Assembly: GCA_025356695.1 (NCBI GenBank) | Contig: JANXSE010000215.1 | Span: forward strand, 1 to 11,744 | Direction of reading: 5' to 3' | DNA from: Betaproteobacteria bacterium | GTDB taxonomy: Bacteria > Pseudomonadota > Gammaproteobacteria > Burkholderiales > SG8-41 | DNA: 11,744 bases | Shown: in pieces, positions 1-5,869 of the stretch | How positions within the stretch are numbered: position 1 is the first letter of the stretch | Layout: each line of letters starts with the position of its first letter | The notes under the pieces: model-generated | The model's input: only the letters and a program-made list of their open reading frames with translations | The model's database searches: none | Told to the model about the DNA's origin: nothing | Program-made: the position numbers and the translations under genes

Positions 1-72
1 GTCATCGGCCAGACCACCGCCGAATCGATTCATGGTATGCGGCGCACACACACCTGGAACATCCATGTTTGA
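1..72 (+). pseudogene. Possible 3' remnant of a Bug-type binding-protein gene
   Basis: Bases 1-23 are identical to bases 1462-1484, inside the Bug A gene, and are read in the same frame (V-I-G-Q-T-T-A-D/E). After base 23 the similarity stops and the frame runs through unrelated residues to a TGA at 70-72. This could be the broken end of a near-copy of Bug A lying to the left of the window, or an assembly-edge artefact. Only 23 bases support it, so the call is tentative. Confidence 0.3.
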
Positions 73-95
73 GCAAGTTACTCGATTTGCCGACT

Positions 96-136
96 GCTTG
101 CGGCCGTTTTTTCAATTGAACGGTCGTGACGCAAGC
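96..136. terminator. Large interrupted stem-loop upstream of higBA
   Basis: GCTTGCG (96-102) pairs perfectly with CGCAAGC (130-136). Inside it GCCGTT (103-108) pairs with AACGGT (119-124) with one G-T wobble, leaving a 5-base bulge on the right side. There is no T run after the right arm, so this is not a classical Rho-independent terminator. It may end transcription arriving from the left, or be a leftover repeat. Confidence 0.3.
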
Positions 137-196
137 CCCCCCCTGCACGGATTCGCTTCGCCACGTTCATCGCCACTGGCGGTGACGTCGTTCCGG

Positions 197-225
197 TTGA
201 CTACCGTCAATAGTCTATTTACACT
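197..225 (+). promoter_or_regulatory. higBA promoter with overlapping operator palindromes
   Basis: TTGACT (197-202) and TACACT (220-225) are 17 bases apart, a good sigma-70 arrangement. Transcription would start near 231-233, at or beside the higB ATG at 232, so the toxin message may be leaderless; no Shine-Dalgarno sequence precedes that ATG. Two inverted repeats cover the -35 box and spacer: TTGAC (197-201) with GTCAA (206-210), and GACTA (199-203) with TAGTC (211-215). Antitoxins of this family repress their own operon, so these are the natural HigA or HigBA operator. Confidence 0.6.
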
Positions 226-231
226 GCGCCA

Positions 232-501
232 ATGATCCGCACTTTCAAGCACAAAGGGCTTGAGCAGTATTTCAGGAAAGGCAGCAAGGCTGGCATTCAG
301 CCGTCCCACGCCAGTCGACTGCGCATGCAACTTGCCAAGCTTGATGGCGCGAAATCCGCACATGACATGGCGCTGCCCGGCTGGAAGCTGCACCGCCTGA
401 CGACCGGACACTGGTCTGTGTGGGTTAACGGCAACTGGCGCCTGACGTTCGTTTTTCAGGGTGAAGATGCGGTGCTTTTGGATTATCAGGACTATCACTA
501 G
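232..501 (+). CDS. higB: HigB-family type II toxin (RelE/ParE superfamily)
   Basis: An 89-residue basic protein with the length and pattern of HigB, the toxin that cleaves mRNA on the ribosome in characterised members. Visible family marks are the N-terminal I-R-x-F-x-H-K-G-L-E block, the central P-G-W-K-L-H segment, H-W-S-V-W-V-N-G-N-W-R-L-T-F in the C-terminal strands, and the terminal D-Y-Q-D-Y-H. The arginine in N-W-R belongs to the conserved basic patch of RelE-like toxins. The gene lies 9 bases before an antitoxin gene, in the toxin-first order typical of higBA. It appears intact. Translation may begin on a leaderless transcript. Family assignment is firm from motifs; activity is inferred. 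Confidence 0.9.
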   Translation: MIRTFKHKGLEQYFRKGSKAGIQPSHASRLRMQLAKLDGAKSAHDMALPGWKLHRLTTGHWSVWVNGNWRLTFVFQGEDAVLLDYQDYH

Positions 502-510
502 GAGCAGGAC

Positions 511-813
511 ATGACGCGCATGCATAACCCGCCCCATCCGGGAGAGGTCTTGAGGGACGGTATTTTTAACGGCACAGGCATCACGGTGACAGATTTTGCC
601 AGGCGAATCGGCGTCACCCGTGTCACGTTGTCAAATCTGTTGAACGGTAAAAACGGCGTCAGCGCCGATATGGCCGTGCGGCTGGCGGCAGCGCTCGGCG
701 GCAGCGCGGAATCGTGGCTGCATGTGCAAGCACAATACGACCTGGCTGTGTCTGAAAAATTGCTGAAAAAAATCGTTGCGAAGATTCAACCCCTGGAAAA
801 AGTCACTGGCTGA
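511..813 (+). CDS. higA: HigA-family antitoxin, XRE-type DNA-binding protein
   Basis: A 100-residue protein opening with the HigA/VapI signature P-P-H-P-G-E-V-L-R, followed by an XRE helix-turn-helix at about residues 25-70 (T-V-T-D-F-A-R-R-I-G-V-T-R, then a recognition helix with T-L-S-N-L-L-N-G-K) and S-W-L-x-x-Q-x-x-Y-D-L typical of the group. It should neutralise the HigB toxin by direct binding and repress the operon at the palindromes at 197-215. The ATG at 511 is supported by an AGGAG at 500-504 that overlaps the higB stop codon (499-501), so the two genes are tightly linked. A second in-frame ATG (520) is less well placed. The gene looks complete. Confidence 0.92.
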   Translation: MTRMHNPPHPGEVLRDGIFNGTGITVTDFARRIGVTRVTLSNLLNGKNGVSADMAVRLAAALGGSAESWLHVQAQYDLAVSEKLLKKIVAKIQPLEKVTG

Positions 814-864
814 TGGTCAGTCGCGCATTTTAAAACCAGCAGTTTCCCTTTTTCCACGCGAGAC

Positions 865-896
865 GCGCTCTTCGCTGTCGAGACTGCCGAAAGCGC
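865..896. other. Stem-loop between higA and Bug A
   Basis: GCGCT (865-869) plus TTCG (871-874) pair with CGAA (888-891) plus AGCGC (892-896), with one bulged base. It lies in the 96-base gap after higA and just upstream of the Bug A start. It has no T tract. It may attenuate read-through from higBA or form part of the Bug A leader. Confidence 0.25.
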
Positions 897-909
897 ACCG
901 TTAAAAACA

Positions 910-1878
910 ATGCATCGAATTCTCCGCACCGTCTGCGTTCTTTCAACTGCGTTAGCTGCAACTGCAACCGCTCACGCCCAAACCTACCCAGCCCGCCCCG
1001 TCCGCCTCGTCGTGTCCTTCGCTGCCGGCGGCGGCGTTGATCTGGTCGCGCGCCTCGTCGGGCAAAAACTGTCCGAGGCGTGGAACCAGCAGGTGGTGAT
1101 CGACAACCGGCCCGGCGCCGGCGGCAATGTCAGCGCCGAGCTCGTCGCCAAATCGCCGCCCGACGGTTATACGATCTATATGTCGAGTGCGTCCGTGGTG
1201 GTCAACGCCAGCCTCTACAAATCGCTGCCCTATGACCCGCTGAAGGATTTCGCGCCGGTGACGCTGCTGGTCAACGCGCACAACGTGCTGGTGGCGCACC
1301 CGTCGCTGCCGGCGAAAAACATCCGCGAACTGATTGCGCTGGCGAAGAAGGCACCGGGACAGATCAATTACGCCTCCACCGGCAGCGGCAGTTCCGGCCA
1401 TCTGGCGATGGAACTCTTCCGCAGCATGGCGGGCATCGAATTGACCCACGTGCCGTACAAAGTCATCGGCCAGACCACCGCCGATCTGCTCTCGGGCCAG
1501 GTCTCGTTGTGGTTTCCGACCATGCCCGGAGTGCTGCAGCACATCCAGGGCGGCCGCATGACGGCGCTCGGCGTTTCCGGCAGCCGCCGCGCGCCGGCCC
1601 TGCCGAACGTGCCGACCATCGCCGAAGCCGGTGTACCAGGCTACGACGCGTCGACGTGGTATCCGTTGCTCGCTCCGGCCGGCACGCCGGCAGCGGTGAT
1701 TGATAAATTAAACGCACAACTCGTGGCGATACTCGCCACCGGTGATGTGCGCGAAAAATTGCAGGCGCAGGGCATCGAACCGGTCGGTTCGTCGCCGGCG
1801 CAACTCGCCTCCCATCTTAGAAGTGAAATGGGGAAATGGGAAAAAGTCGTGCGGTTATCGGGCGCGAAAGTGGATTGA
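910..1878 (+). CDS. Bug/TctC-family periplasmic solute-binding protein (Bug A)
   Basis: A 322-residue tripartite tricarboxylate transporter receptor-type protein. The signal peptide has a basic start (H-R-I-L-R-T) and an alanine-rich core, with cleavage expected after A-H-A (residue 23), giving a mature N terminus Q-T-Y-P. Then come the family blocks: R-P-V-R-L-V-V-S-F, the ligand loop A-G-G-G-V-D (39-44), V-V-I-D-N-R-P-G-A-G-G-N (62-73), P-P-D-G-Y-T, L-P-Y-D-P-L-K-D-F-A-P-V-T, and W-Y-P-L-L-A-P-A-G-T-P near the C terminus. Bug proteins bind small carboxylates or similar acids in a two-lobed cleft; the ligand here is unknown. No TctA/TctB genes are nearby, so it is an orphan binding protein. 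The signal peptide fixes the start despite a weak ribosome site. Confidence 0.93.
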   Translation: MHRILRTVCVLSTALAATATAHAQTYPARPVRLVVSFAAGGGVDLVARLVGQKLSEAWNQQVVIDNRPGAGGNVSAELVAKSPPDGYTIYMSSASVVVNASLYKSLPYDPLKDFAPVTLLVNAHNVLVAHPSLPAKNIRELIALAKKAPGQINYASTGSGSSGHLAMELFRSMAGIELTHVPYKVIGQTTADLLSGQVSLWFPTMPGVLQHIQGGRMTALGVSGSRRAPALPNVPTIAEAGVPGYDASTWYPLLAPAGTPAAVIDKLNAQLVAILATGDVREKLQAQGIEPVGSSPAQLASHLRSEMGKWEKVVRLSGAKVD

Positions 1879-1901
1879 CCATTTCTCTTCCTGATGGCCG
1901 T

Positions 1902-1907
1902 TATACT
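1902..1907 (+). promoter_or_regulatory. Possible -10 box for the DUF4258-like/DUF2283 pair
   Basis: TATACT, five of six matches to the sigma-70 -10 consensus, ends 7 bases before the ATG at 1915. A TTGACC lies at 1875-1880, but the 21-base spacer is longer than normal, so the -35 partner is unclear. Transcription from here would start at about the 1915 ATG, which again suggests a leaderless message. Confidence 0.35.
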
Positions 1908-1914
1908 CTACGGT

Positions 1915-2157
1915 ATGGTGACATTTCAGTTTACCGAATACTTTGAAAATGAAGTTCTGCGCAAGCGCCCCTATCTGCAAAAGGAATGGTGCGCGCGGGT
2001 CGTTGAAAATCCCGTTTATTCGGAGCGCCAGGAAGGCAACCGCTACCGCTTTTGGGCGCCTTTGGCGGAGCTGGAAGGACGCCACTTGAGAGTCGTAACG
2101 CTTGAGGATAAAGTAACCATTCATAATGCCTTTCCAGATCGAGGGTTTAAGCCATGA
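1915..2157 (+). CDS. Small DUF4258-like protein, toxin-like partner of DUF2283
   Basis: About 80 residues from the ATG at 1915 (M-V-T-F-Q-F-T). The ATG at 1894 would add seven residues that do not look conserved and place the start upstream of a good -10 box, so I prefer 1915. The sequence has a basic L-R-K-R-P-Y-L helix, E-W-C, a V-V-E-N-P turn, G-N-R-Y-R-F-W, then L-R-V-V-T-L-E-D and T-I-H-N-A-F-P-D-R-x-F. This resembles the small proteins, often grouped near DUF4258, that are encoded directly before DUF2283 genes in many bacteria. Such pairs have been proposed as toxin-antitoxin modules; that is inference here. Its stop overlaps the next start by four bases (ATGA), which implies coupled translation. 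Confidence 0.7.
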   Translation: MVTFQFTEYFENEVLRKRPYLQKEWCARVVENPVYSERQEGNRYRFWAPLAELEGRHLRVVTLEDKVTIHNAFPDRGFKP

Positions 2158-2372
2158 AACTGAATTACCACCCGGAGACGGATTCGCTGTACATCGATTT
2201 GTCGGAAAAGCCGAGCGTTGAATCCCGAGAGATTTCGGAAGGCGTTCTGCTCGACTACGATGCTGGCGGCAATCTGGTAGGCATCGATATCGACAATGCG
2301 AGCAGAAAAGTCCAGCTCAAAGACCTCCTGCTCAGCAAGTTGCCTTCGAAAGTCGAGACAGTTGCTGCCTGA
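2154..2372 (+). CDS. DUF2283 family small protein
   Basis: A 72-residue protein that fits DUF2283: M-K-L-N-Y-H-P-E-T-D-S-L-Y-I-D-L-S opens a beta hairpin, followed by S-R-E-I-S-E-G-V-L-L-D-Y-D, G-N-L-V-G-I-D-I-D-N-A-S and a short C-terminal helix. It is acidic and small, as expected for the neutralising member of a two-gene module, but no DNA-binding domain is visible and the biochemical role of the family is not known. The start overlaps the stop of the preceding gene (ATGA). Its 3' end overlaps the likely 5' end of the Bug B gene, an arrangement that suggests the pair was inserted ahead of Bug B. Confidence 0.85.
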   Translation: MKLNYHPETDSLYIDLSEKPSVESREISEGVLLDYDAGGNLVGIDIDNASRKVQLKDLLLSKLPSKVETVAA

Positions 2373-3384
2373 GCGTTGCCCGGGCACGCGGAAACCTGAG
2401 CAATTCTTCAGTAATCCACGAATTGTTTTACCCGTAGCCGTTTTCTGCTTTGCCGCAACCTCCGCGGTTGCTCAAATCAGTTACCCCAACAAACCCGTGC
2501 GCCTGATTGTCGCCGCCGGCCCCGGTGGCTCCGGCGATTTGCTTGGCCGCGCACTGGCGCACAAGTTGAGCGAGCTGTGGGGCCAGCAGATGGTGATCGA
2601 CAACCGCCCGGGCGCCGGTACCGTGATCGGCACCACCATTGCAGCGAAGTCCGCGCCCGACGGCTACACGCTGTTTCAGGCCAATGCCGCGCATACGATC
2701 AATCCTGCACTGACACGTGATTTGCCCTACGACACACAGCGCGCCTTTATCCCGATCACGCTGTCGGCCGAACTTCCCAACGCGCTGGTGCTGCATCCGT
2801 CGGTATCGGCGCGCACGGTGAAGGAACTGATCGCGCTGATCCAGTCAAAGCCGGGCCAGTTCAACTACGCTTCGTCCGGCATCGGCAACGCCACGCATCT
2901 GGCCGCGGAACTCTTCCGCAGCGTAACGCACACGCAGATGGTGCACGTGCCCTACAAGAGTGGCGGCTTTGCGCTGACCGGTGTGATTTCGGCGCAGGTG
3001 CAAATGTATTTCGCCACACTGCCCTCGGCGCTGCCGCATATCAACAGCGGCCGCCTCAATGCGCTCGCCGTGACCAGCATCCGCCGTTCGTCGGCGGCAC
3101 CGCAACTGCCGACCATGAGCGAAGCCGGCGTGCCCGGTTATGAAATCACCTCGTGGTACGGCATCCTCGCCCCGGCCGGCACACCGGCGGCGATCGTCGC
3201 CAAACTGAATCGCGATATCGTCGCCACTCTGAAAGACCCGCAAGTGCGCAGCCAGATCGCCGCGCAGGGCGCCGATCCGGTCGGCAACTCGACGGCAGAA
3301 TTCAATGCCTTCATTTCACGCGAGCTGGTGAAATGGGCAAAGCTGATCAAGGACGCCGATATCAAGGCCGATCCGGGCGGCTGA
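2362..3384 (+). CDS. Bug/TctC-family periplasmic solute-binding protein (Bug B), unusual start
   Basis: The mature part is a full-length Bug protein: Q-I-S-Y-P-N-K-P-V-R-L-I-V, loop G-P-G-G-S-G-D, M-V-I-D-N-R-P-G-A-G-T, P-D-G-Y-T-L-F, H-V-P-Y-K-S-G-G, and W-Y-G-I-L-A-P-A-G-T-P. Cleavage is expected after A-V-A. The start is a problem: no ATG or GTG lies between the DUF2283 stop (2372) and the signal-peptide core. I chose the TTG at 2362, giving about 340 residues and a signal peptide of about 37 residues with R-K at 10-11. The only in-frame ATG is at 2296, deep inside the DUF2283 gene, and would add 22 non-signal-like residues. The original 5' end may have been replaced when the DUF pair arrived, so the gene may depend on coupling to DUF2283 or be poorly expressed. 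Confidence 0.82.
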   Translation: MLPERCPGTRKPEQFFSNPRIVLPVAVFCFAATSAVAQISYPNKPVRLIVAAGPGGSGDLLGRALAHKLSELWGQQMVIDNRPGAGTVIGTTIAAKSAPDGYTLFQANAAHTINPALTRDLPYDTQRAFIPITLSAELPNALVLHPSVSARTVKELIALIQSKPGQFNYASSGIGNATHLAAELFRSVTHTQMVHVPYKSGGFALTGVISAQVQMYFATLPSALPHINSGRLNALAVTSIRRSSAAPQLPTMSEAGVPGYEITSWYGILAPAGTPAAIVAKLNRDIVATLKDPQVRSQIAAQGADPVGNSTAEFNAFISRELVKWAKLIKDADIKADPGG

Positions 3385-3389
3385 ACGCC

Positions 3390-3447
3390 GTAGGGTGCGC
3401 ATCGCGCACGCAGTACGGCTGTGAACGGTGCGCGGTGCGCACCCTAC
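3390..3447. repeat. Palindromic intergenic repeat (GTAGGGTGCGCA family)
   Basis: GTAGGGTGCGCA (3390-3401) is perfectly inverted at 3436-3447, and the next eight bases inward pair as well with one mismatch, giving arms of about 20 bases. It fills the gap between the converging Bug B and CMD-family genes and could end transcription from both sides. A degenerate half-site, GCAGGGTGCGCA, occurs at 5049-5060 in the other convergent gap. Repeats of this type are scattered in many proteobacterial genomes. Confidence 0.75.
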
Positions 3448-3470
3448 ACCGCGGGCCTGCTCTGCGACTT

Positions 3471-3902
3471 CTACGCGCGTGATTTTCGCGCCGCCGCCTT
3501 CTCCGCCTTGATCTCTTCCATCGCCTCCAGCATGCAGGTCACCCCGTACGTCAGCACCTTCATGCCGCAGGGATTGACGCAGACCATCAGCGCCTCGGCG
3601 ATTTCCGCGGGCTTCCAGCCCATCTGCAGGGCCTTCTTCAGATGCTGGCGCAGATGCGGCTGGTTCGGCGGGTTCGACATCTCGACCGCCAGCGCGATGA
3701 TGTGAAACAACTCGTGCATCTTCTCGTTGAAGCGCCGCGGCTTCTCGCGGATGACGTAATCGAGATCGAGCAGCACTTCCATGTAATCGGGAAAATGCTC
3801 GGCGATGAAGGCGTGTGCCGGATAACGCTTGCCGCGGCGCTGGGCGATGCGGTCGGCGAGTGATTTTGATTGGGTCTTGGCCGGTTTGCGTGTGCTTGCC
3901 AT
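3471..3902 (-). CDS. Carboxymuconolactone decarboxylase (CMD/AhpD-like) family protein
   Basis: A 143-residue protein from the ATG at 3902, chosen because a GGAGGG sits seven bases upstream; an ATG at 3935 would add 11 residues without such a site. After a basic, probably disordered N-terminal tail (residues 1-25) it has an all-helical CMD-like fold: F-I-A-E-H-F-P-D-Y, the helix H-E-L-F-H-I-I-A-L-A, H-L-R-Q-H-L-K-K-A-L-Q-M-G-W-K-P-A-E-I-A-E-A-L, and the C-terminal C-V-N-P-C-G. The cysteines (108, 112) are three residues apart, not the C-x-x-C of AhpD, so a peroxidase-type reaction is uncertain. CMD-family genes often lie beside Bug genes in betaproteobacteria. It converges on Bug B. Family is likely, substrate unknown. 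Confidence 0.8.
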   Translation of the reverse strand: MASTRKPAKTQSKSLADRIAQRRGKRYPAHAFIAEHFPDYMEVLLDLDYVIREKPRRFNEKMHELFHIIALAVEMSNPPNQPHLRQHLKKALQMGWKPAEIAEALMVCVNPCGMKVLTYGVTCMLEAMEEIKAEKAAARKSRA

Positions 3903-3959
3903 GCAGTTTCCCTCCGATTTGTTTTCACGCCGCATACTACGCCGTCTTCCCGATTAACT

Positions 3960-4049
3960 CTCCTCCCCCCTTGAGGGGGAGGACTAAGGTGGGGGGTACG
4001 ACGTTACAATTACCCCCCCATCCCAGCCTTCCCCCTCAAGGGGGGAAGG
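3960..4049. repeat. Long palindromic repeat, copy 1 (CCCCCTTGAGGGGG arms)
   Basis: A 90-base imperfect palindrome. The left arm (about 3961-3998) contains CCCCCTTGAGGGGG and a GT-rich GGTGGGGGGTA. The right arm (about 4011-4049) contains the inverse with CCCCCTCAAGGGGG. Each arm can also fold on itself around TTGA/TCAA. A close copy in the opposite orientation lies at 10120-10206. The element sits between the divergent CMD-family gene and Bug C, ending 25 bases before the Bug C ATG. It has the size and shape of a non-coding MITE- or REP-like unit. Confidence 0.8.
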
Positions 4050-4074
4050 TGCAACTCAACAGTAAAATGGCCGC

Positions 4075-5037
4075 ATGTTGATCCGACAATTTGCCATCGC
4101 ATCGATTGGACTAATCGTGACGTTTCCAGTCGGTGCGCAAAACTTTCCACAACGCGCCATCCGCATCGTCGTGCCCTTCGCACCCGGCGGCGCCAACGAC
4201 AACGCCGCGCGCGTCGTCGCGCAGAAATTCGGCGAATCCTTCGGCCAGCCGGTGGTGGTGGACAACCGGCCCGGCGGCGCCACCAACGTCGGTACCGACA
4301 TCGTCGCCAAGGCACCCGCCGACGGTCACACGCTGCTGGTAACGAATTCTTCGCTCGCCACTAATCTCAGTCTCTATAAATCTCTGCCCTACGACGCGCG
4401 CCGTGATCTGGCACCTGTCACGTTGATTTTCACCACACCGCTGGTGCTGGTCACGCACCCGTCATTGCCGGTGAAGAATGTGCGCGATCTCGTTGCACTG
4501 GCAAAAACGCGACCCGGCCAGCTGACGTTCGGTTCGGCCGGCATTGCCAGCCCTGCGCATATCTGCGGTGAACTGCTCAACATGCTGGCTGGCGTGCGCA
4601 CGATACACATCCCGTACAAAGGCGGCACGCAGGCGCTCGCCGATCTGCTCGGCGGACAGATCAGTTTTGCGTTTACCGGCGGGCCGGCGACGATGGAACT
4701 GATGAATGCCGGCAAGCTGCGCGTGCTCGCCACCACCGGGCCGAAACGCTTCACCGTGACACCGGACATTCCGACCATCGCCGAATCCGGCGTGCCCGGC
4801 TACGATCTGGTCGGCTGGGTCGGTCTTTTCGCCACCGCCGGCACGCCCGCCGATGTGATTGCGCGATTAAATACCGAAGCGCAACGCGGCCTCGCGCAGC
4901 CCGATGCGAAAAAACGCATCGAAGACACCGGCGCCGAAGTCAGCACCGGCACGCCGCAGGAACTCGGTGCCTTTCTCGCGCGCGAAATCGACAAATACGC
5001 AAAGCTGATCCGCGTTGCGAACATTCGACCGGAATAA
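4075..5037 (+). CDS. Bug/TctC-family periplasmic solute-binding protein (Bug C)
   Basis: A 320-residue Bug protein. The signal peptide M-L-I-R-Q plus a hydrophobic stretch ends at V-G-A (residue 21), giving a mature start Q-N-F-P. Blocks in order: I-R-I-V-V-P-F, loop A-P-G-G-A-N-D, V-V-V-D-N-R-P-G-G-A-T-N, P-A-D-G-H-T-L-L, L-P-Y-D-A-R-R-D-L-A-P-V-T, H-I-P-Y-K-G-G, P-T-I-A-E-S-G-V-P-G-Y, and F-A-T-A-G-T-P-A-D-V-I. A second glycine replaces alanine in the N-R-P-G-A-G block. There is no clear Shine-Dalgarno sequence, and the upstream region is almost entirely the palindromic repeat ending at 4049, so its promoter is not evident; transcription may rely on sequence in the repeat. It converges on the second CMD-family gene. 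Confidence 0.93.
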   Translation: MLIRQFAIASIGLIVTFPVGAQNFPQRAIRIVVPFAPGGANDNAARVVAQKFGESFGQPVVVDNRPGGATNVGTDIVAKAPADGHTLLVTNSSLATNLSLYKSLPYDARRDLAPVTLIFTTPLVLVTHPSLPVKNVRDLVALAKTRPGQLTFGSAGIASPAHICGELLNMLAGVRTIHIPYKGGTQALADLLGGQISFAFTGGPATMELMNAGKLRVLATTGPKRFTVTPDIPTIAESGVPGYDLVGWVGLFATAGTPADVIARLNTEAQRGLAQPDAKKRIEDTGAEVSTGTPQELGAFLAREIDKYAKLIRVANIRPE

Positions 5038-5062
5038 CCGCCTGGTCCGCAGGGTGCGCACT

Positions 5063-5088
5063 GAATGCAGGCGAGTCGCCTGCGCTAC
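5063..5088. repeat. Palindromic repeat (GTAGCGCAGGCGA family), copy 1
   Basis: GCAGGCGA (5067-5074) and TCGCCTGC (5076-5083) form a perfect 8-base inverted repeat around one base. Read on the minus strand the unit begins GTAGCGCAGG and directly abuts the stop codon of the CMD-family gene (5089-5091). A copy with 24 of 26 identical bases occurs at 10066-10091 at the end of the dehydrogenase gene. It lies between convergent genes and is a probable hairpin terminator or RNA-stabilising element. Confidence 0.75.
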
Positions 5089-5712
5089 TTAGCGCCCCCG
5101 CGTCGGCGAACCCTCGATCTGCCCCAGTTGCACCGGCAAAGGCACAATCGGATGCGGCCGGCCTTCGAGCAGCGGTGTGCGCGCGACGTTCATGATCATC
5201 GCCAGCGTCGCGTAATAACCGACGATGCCGAGAATATCCACCACGCCCGATTCGCCGAACTTCGCCACCGTCGCCGCATAAGTCGTGTCGCTCGCTCCCT
5301 TGGTCGCCAGCACCTCAGTGACGAAGTCGTAAAGCACCGCTTCGTCGTCCGTCATCTTCGCCGGACGACGGCCTTCGGCAATTGCATTCGCCAGATCCTT
5401 GGTCATACCTGCGTCGAGCGCCTGCAGAATGTGCACGTCCCATTCGAATTGCTGTGTCCACGCGCGCGAAGCCATCAGTGCCGCCATTTCATTCAACTTG
5501 CGGTCGAGCCCGCAGCGATAGCGGTAGTACTCACCGACTTTCTGCAGGCCGTCGGCCAGACCGGGACTGCGGATGATCGGCCAGTACGGGCCTTCGACCT
5601 TGCCGCGCGGGCCGGCGATGATGTCGGCGGCGACCTTCTTCTGCGCATCGGTCATCTTCTCGGTGGGGATTGGCGGCATGCGGTCGGGCAGGATTTTGAA
5701 ACGGGCTTCCAT
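5089..5712 (-). CDS. Carboxymuconolactone decarboxylase family protein, long form
   Basis: A 207-residue protein of the longer CMD subfamily. Features are P-R-G-x-V-x-G-P-Y-W-P at about 35-45, the helix D-R-K-L-N-E-M-A-A-L-M-A-S-R-A-W, then F-E-W-D-V-H (E90, W91, H94), M-T-D-D-E-A-V-L-Y-D-F and a C-terminal G-I-V-G-Y-Y-A-T-L-A-M-I-M-N-V helix. There is no C-x-x-C pair; the E-W-x-x-H motif takes the place of the thiol centre, as in the gamma-carboxymuconolactone decarboxylase-like branch. A GGAG sits five bases before the ATG at 5712. It is probably the last gene of the minus-strand lactonase-Bug D unit, separated from Bug D by a 157-base gap that holds a palindromic repeat. Reaction and substrate are unknown. 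Confidence 0.88.
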   Translation of the reverse strand: MEARFKILPDRMPPIPTEKMTDAQKKVAADIIAGPRGKVEGPYWPIIRSPGLADGLQKVGEYYRYRCGLDRKLNEMAALMASRAWTQQFEWDVHILQALDAGMTKDLANAIAEGRRPAKMTDDEAVLYDFVTEVLATKGASDTTYAATVAKFGESGVVDILGIVGYYATLAMIMNVARTPLLEGRPHPIVPLPVQLGQIEGSPTRGR

Positions 5713-5755
5713 AATGTCTCCATTAAAAGCGGAAAATTAAAATCTCCACGGGCCT

Positions 5756-5826
5756 GTAGCCCGGATGGAATGAAATGGTATCCGGGGTAGCGCACCCCGG
5801 AATACGCTGCGCTCCTTCCGGACTAC
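5756..5826. repeat. Palindromic repeat (GTAGCCCGGAT family)
   Basis: GTAGCCCGGATGG at the left and its approximate inverse CCTTCCGGACTAC at the right end enclose TCCGGGG (5781-5787) and CCCCGGA (5795-5801), giving arms of about 32 bases. It fills much of the gap between Bug D and the downstream CMD-family gene. This motif is widespread between genes in proteobacteria. It may reduce expression of the CMD gene relative to Bug D or shield the 3' end of the Bug D message. Confidence 0.75.
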
Positions 5827-5869
5827 GGTGCTGCGAAGTCGAAAATTAAGAAACGCGATGATACTTGAG

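Noticed and set aside
32..235. 67-residue plus-strand frame ahead of higB
   Set aside because: It spans the stem-loop and the higBA promoter, has no ribosome site, and resembles no family I know.
952..1542. 196-residue minus-strand frame inside Bug A
   Set aside because: Antisense shadow of a full-length Bug protein with signal peptide.
2296..2361. ATG at 2296 as the true start of Bug B
   Set aside because: It would overlap DUF2283 by 77 bases and put a polar 58-residue or longer extension before the signal-peptide core.
3960..4049. CRISPR array suggested by the repeated C/G-rich blocks
   Set aside because: There are only two arms in inverted orientation and no regular direct repeats with spacers; it is a palindromic repeat.
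5065..5790. 241-residue plus-strand frame opposite the long CMD gene
   Set aside because: Its translation is arginine- and histidine-rich without domain features, while the minus-strand CMD protein has clear motifs and a ribosome site.
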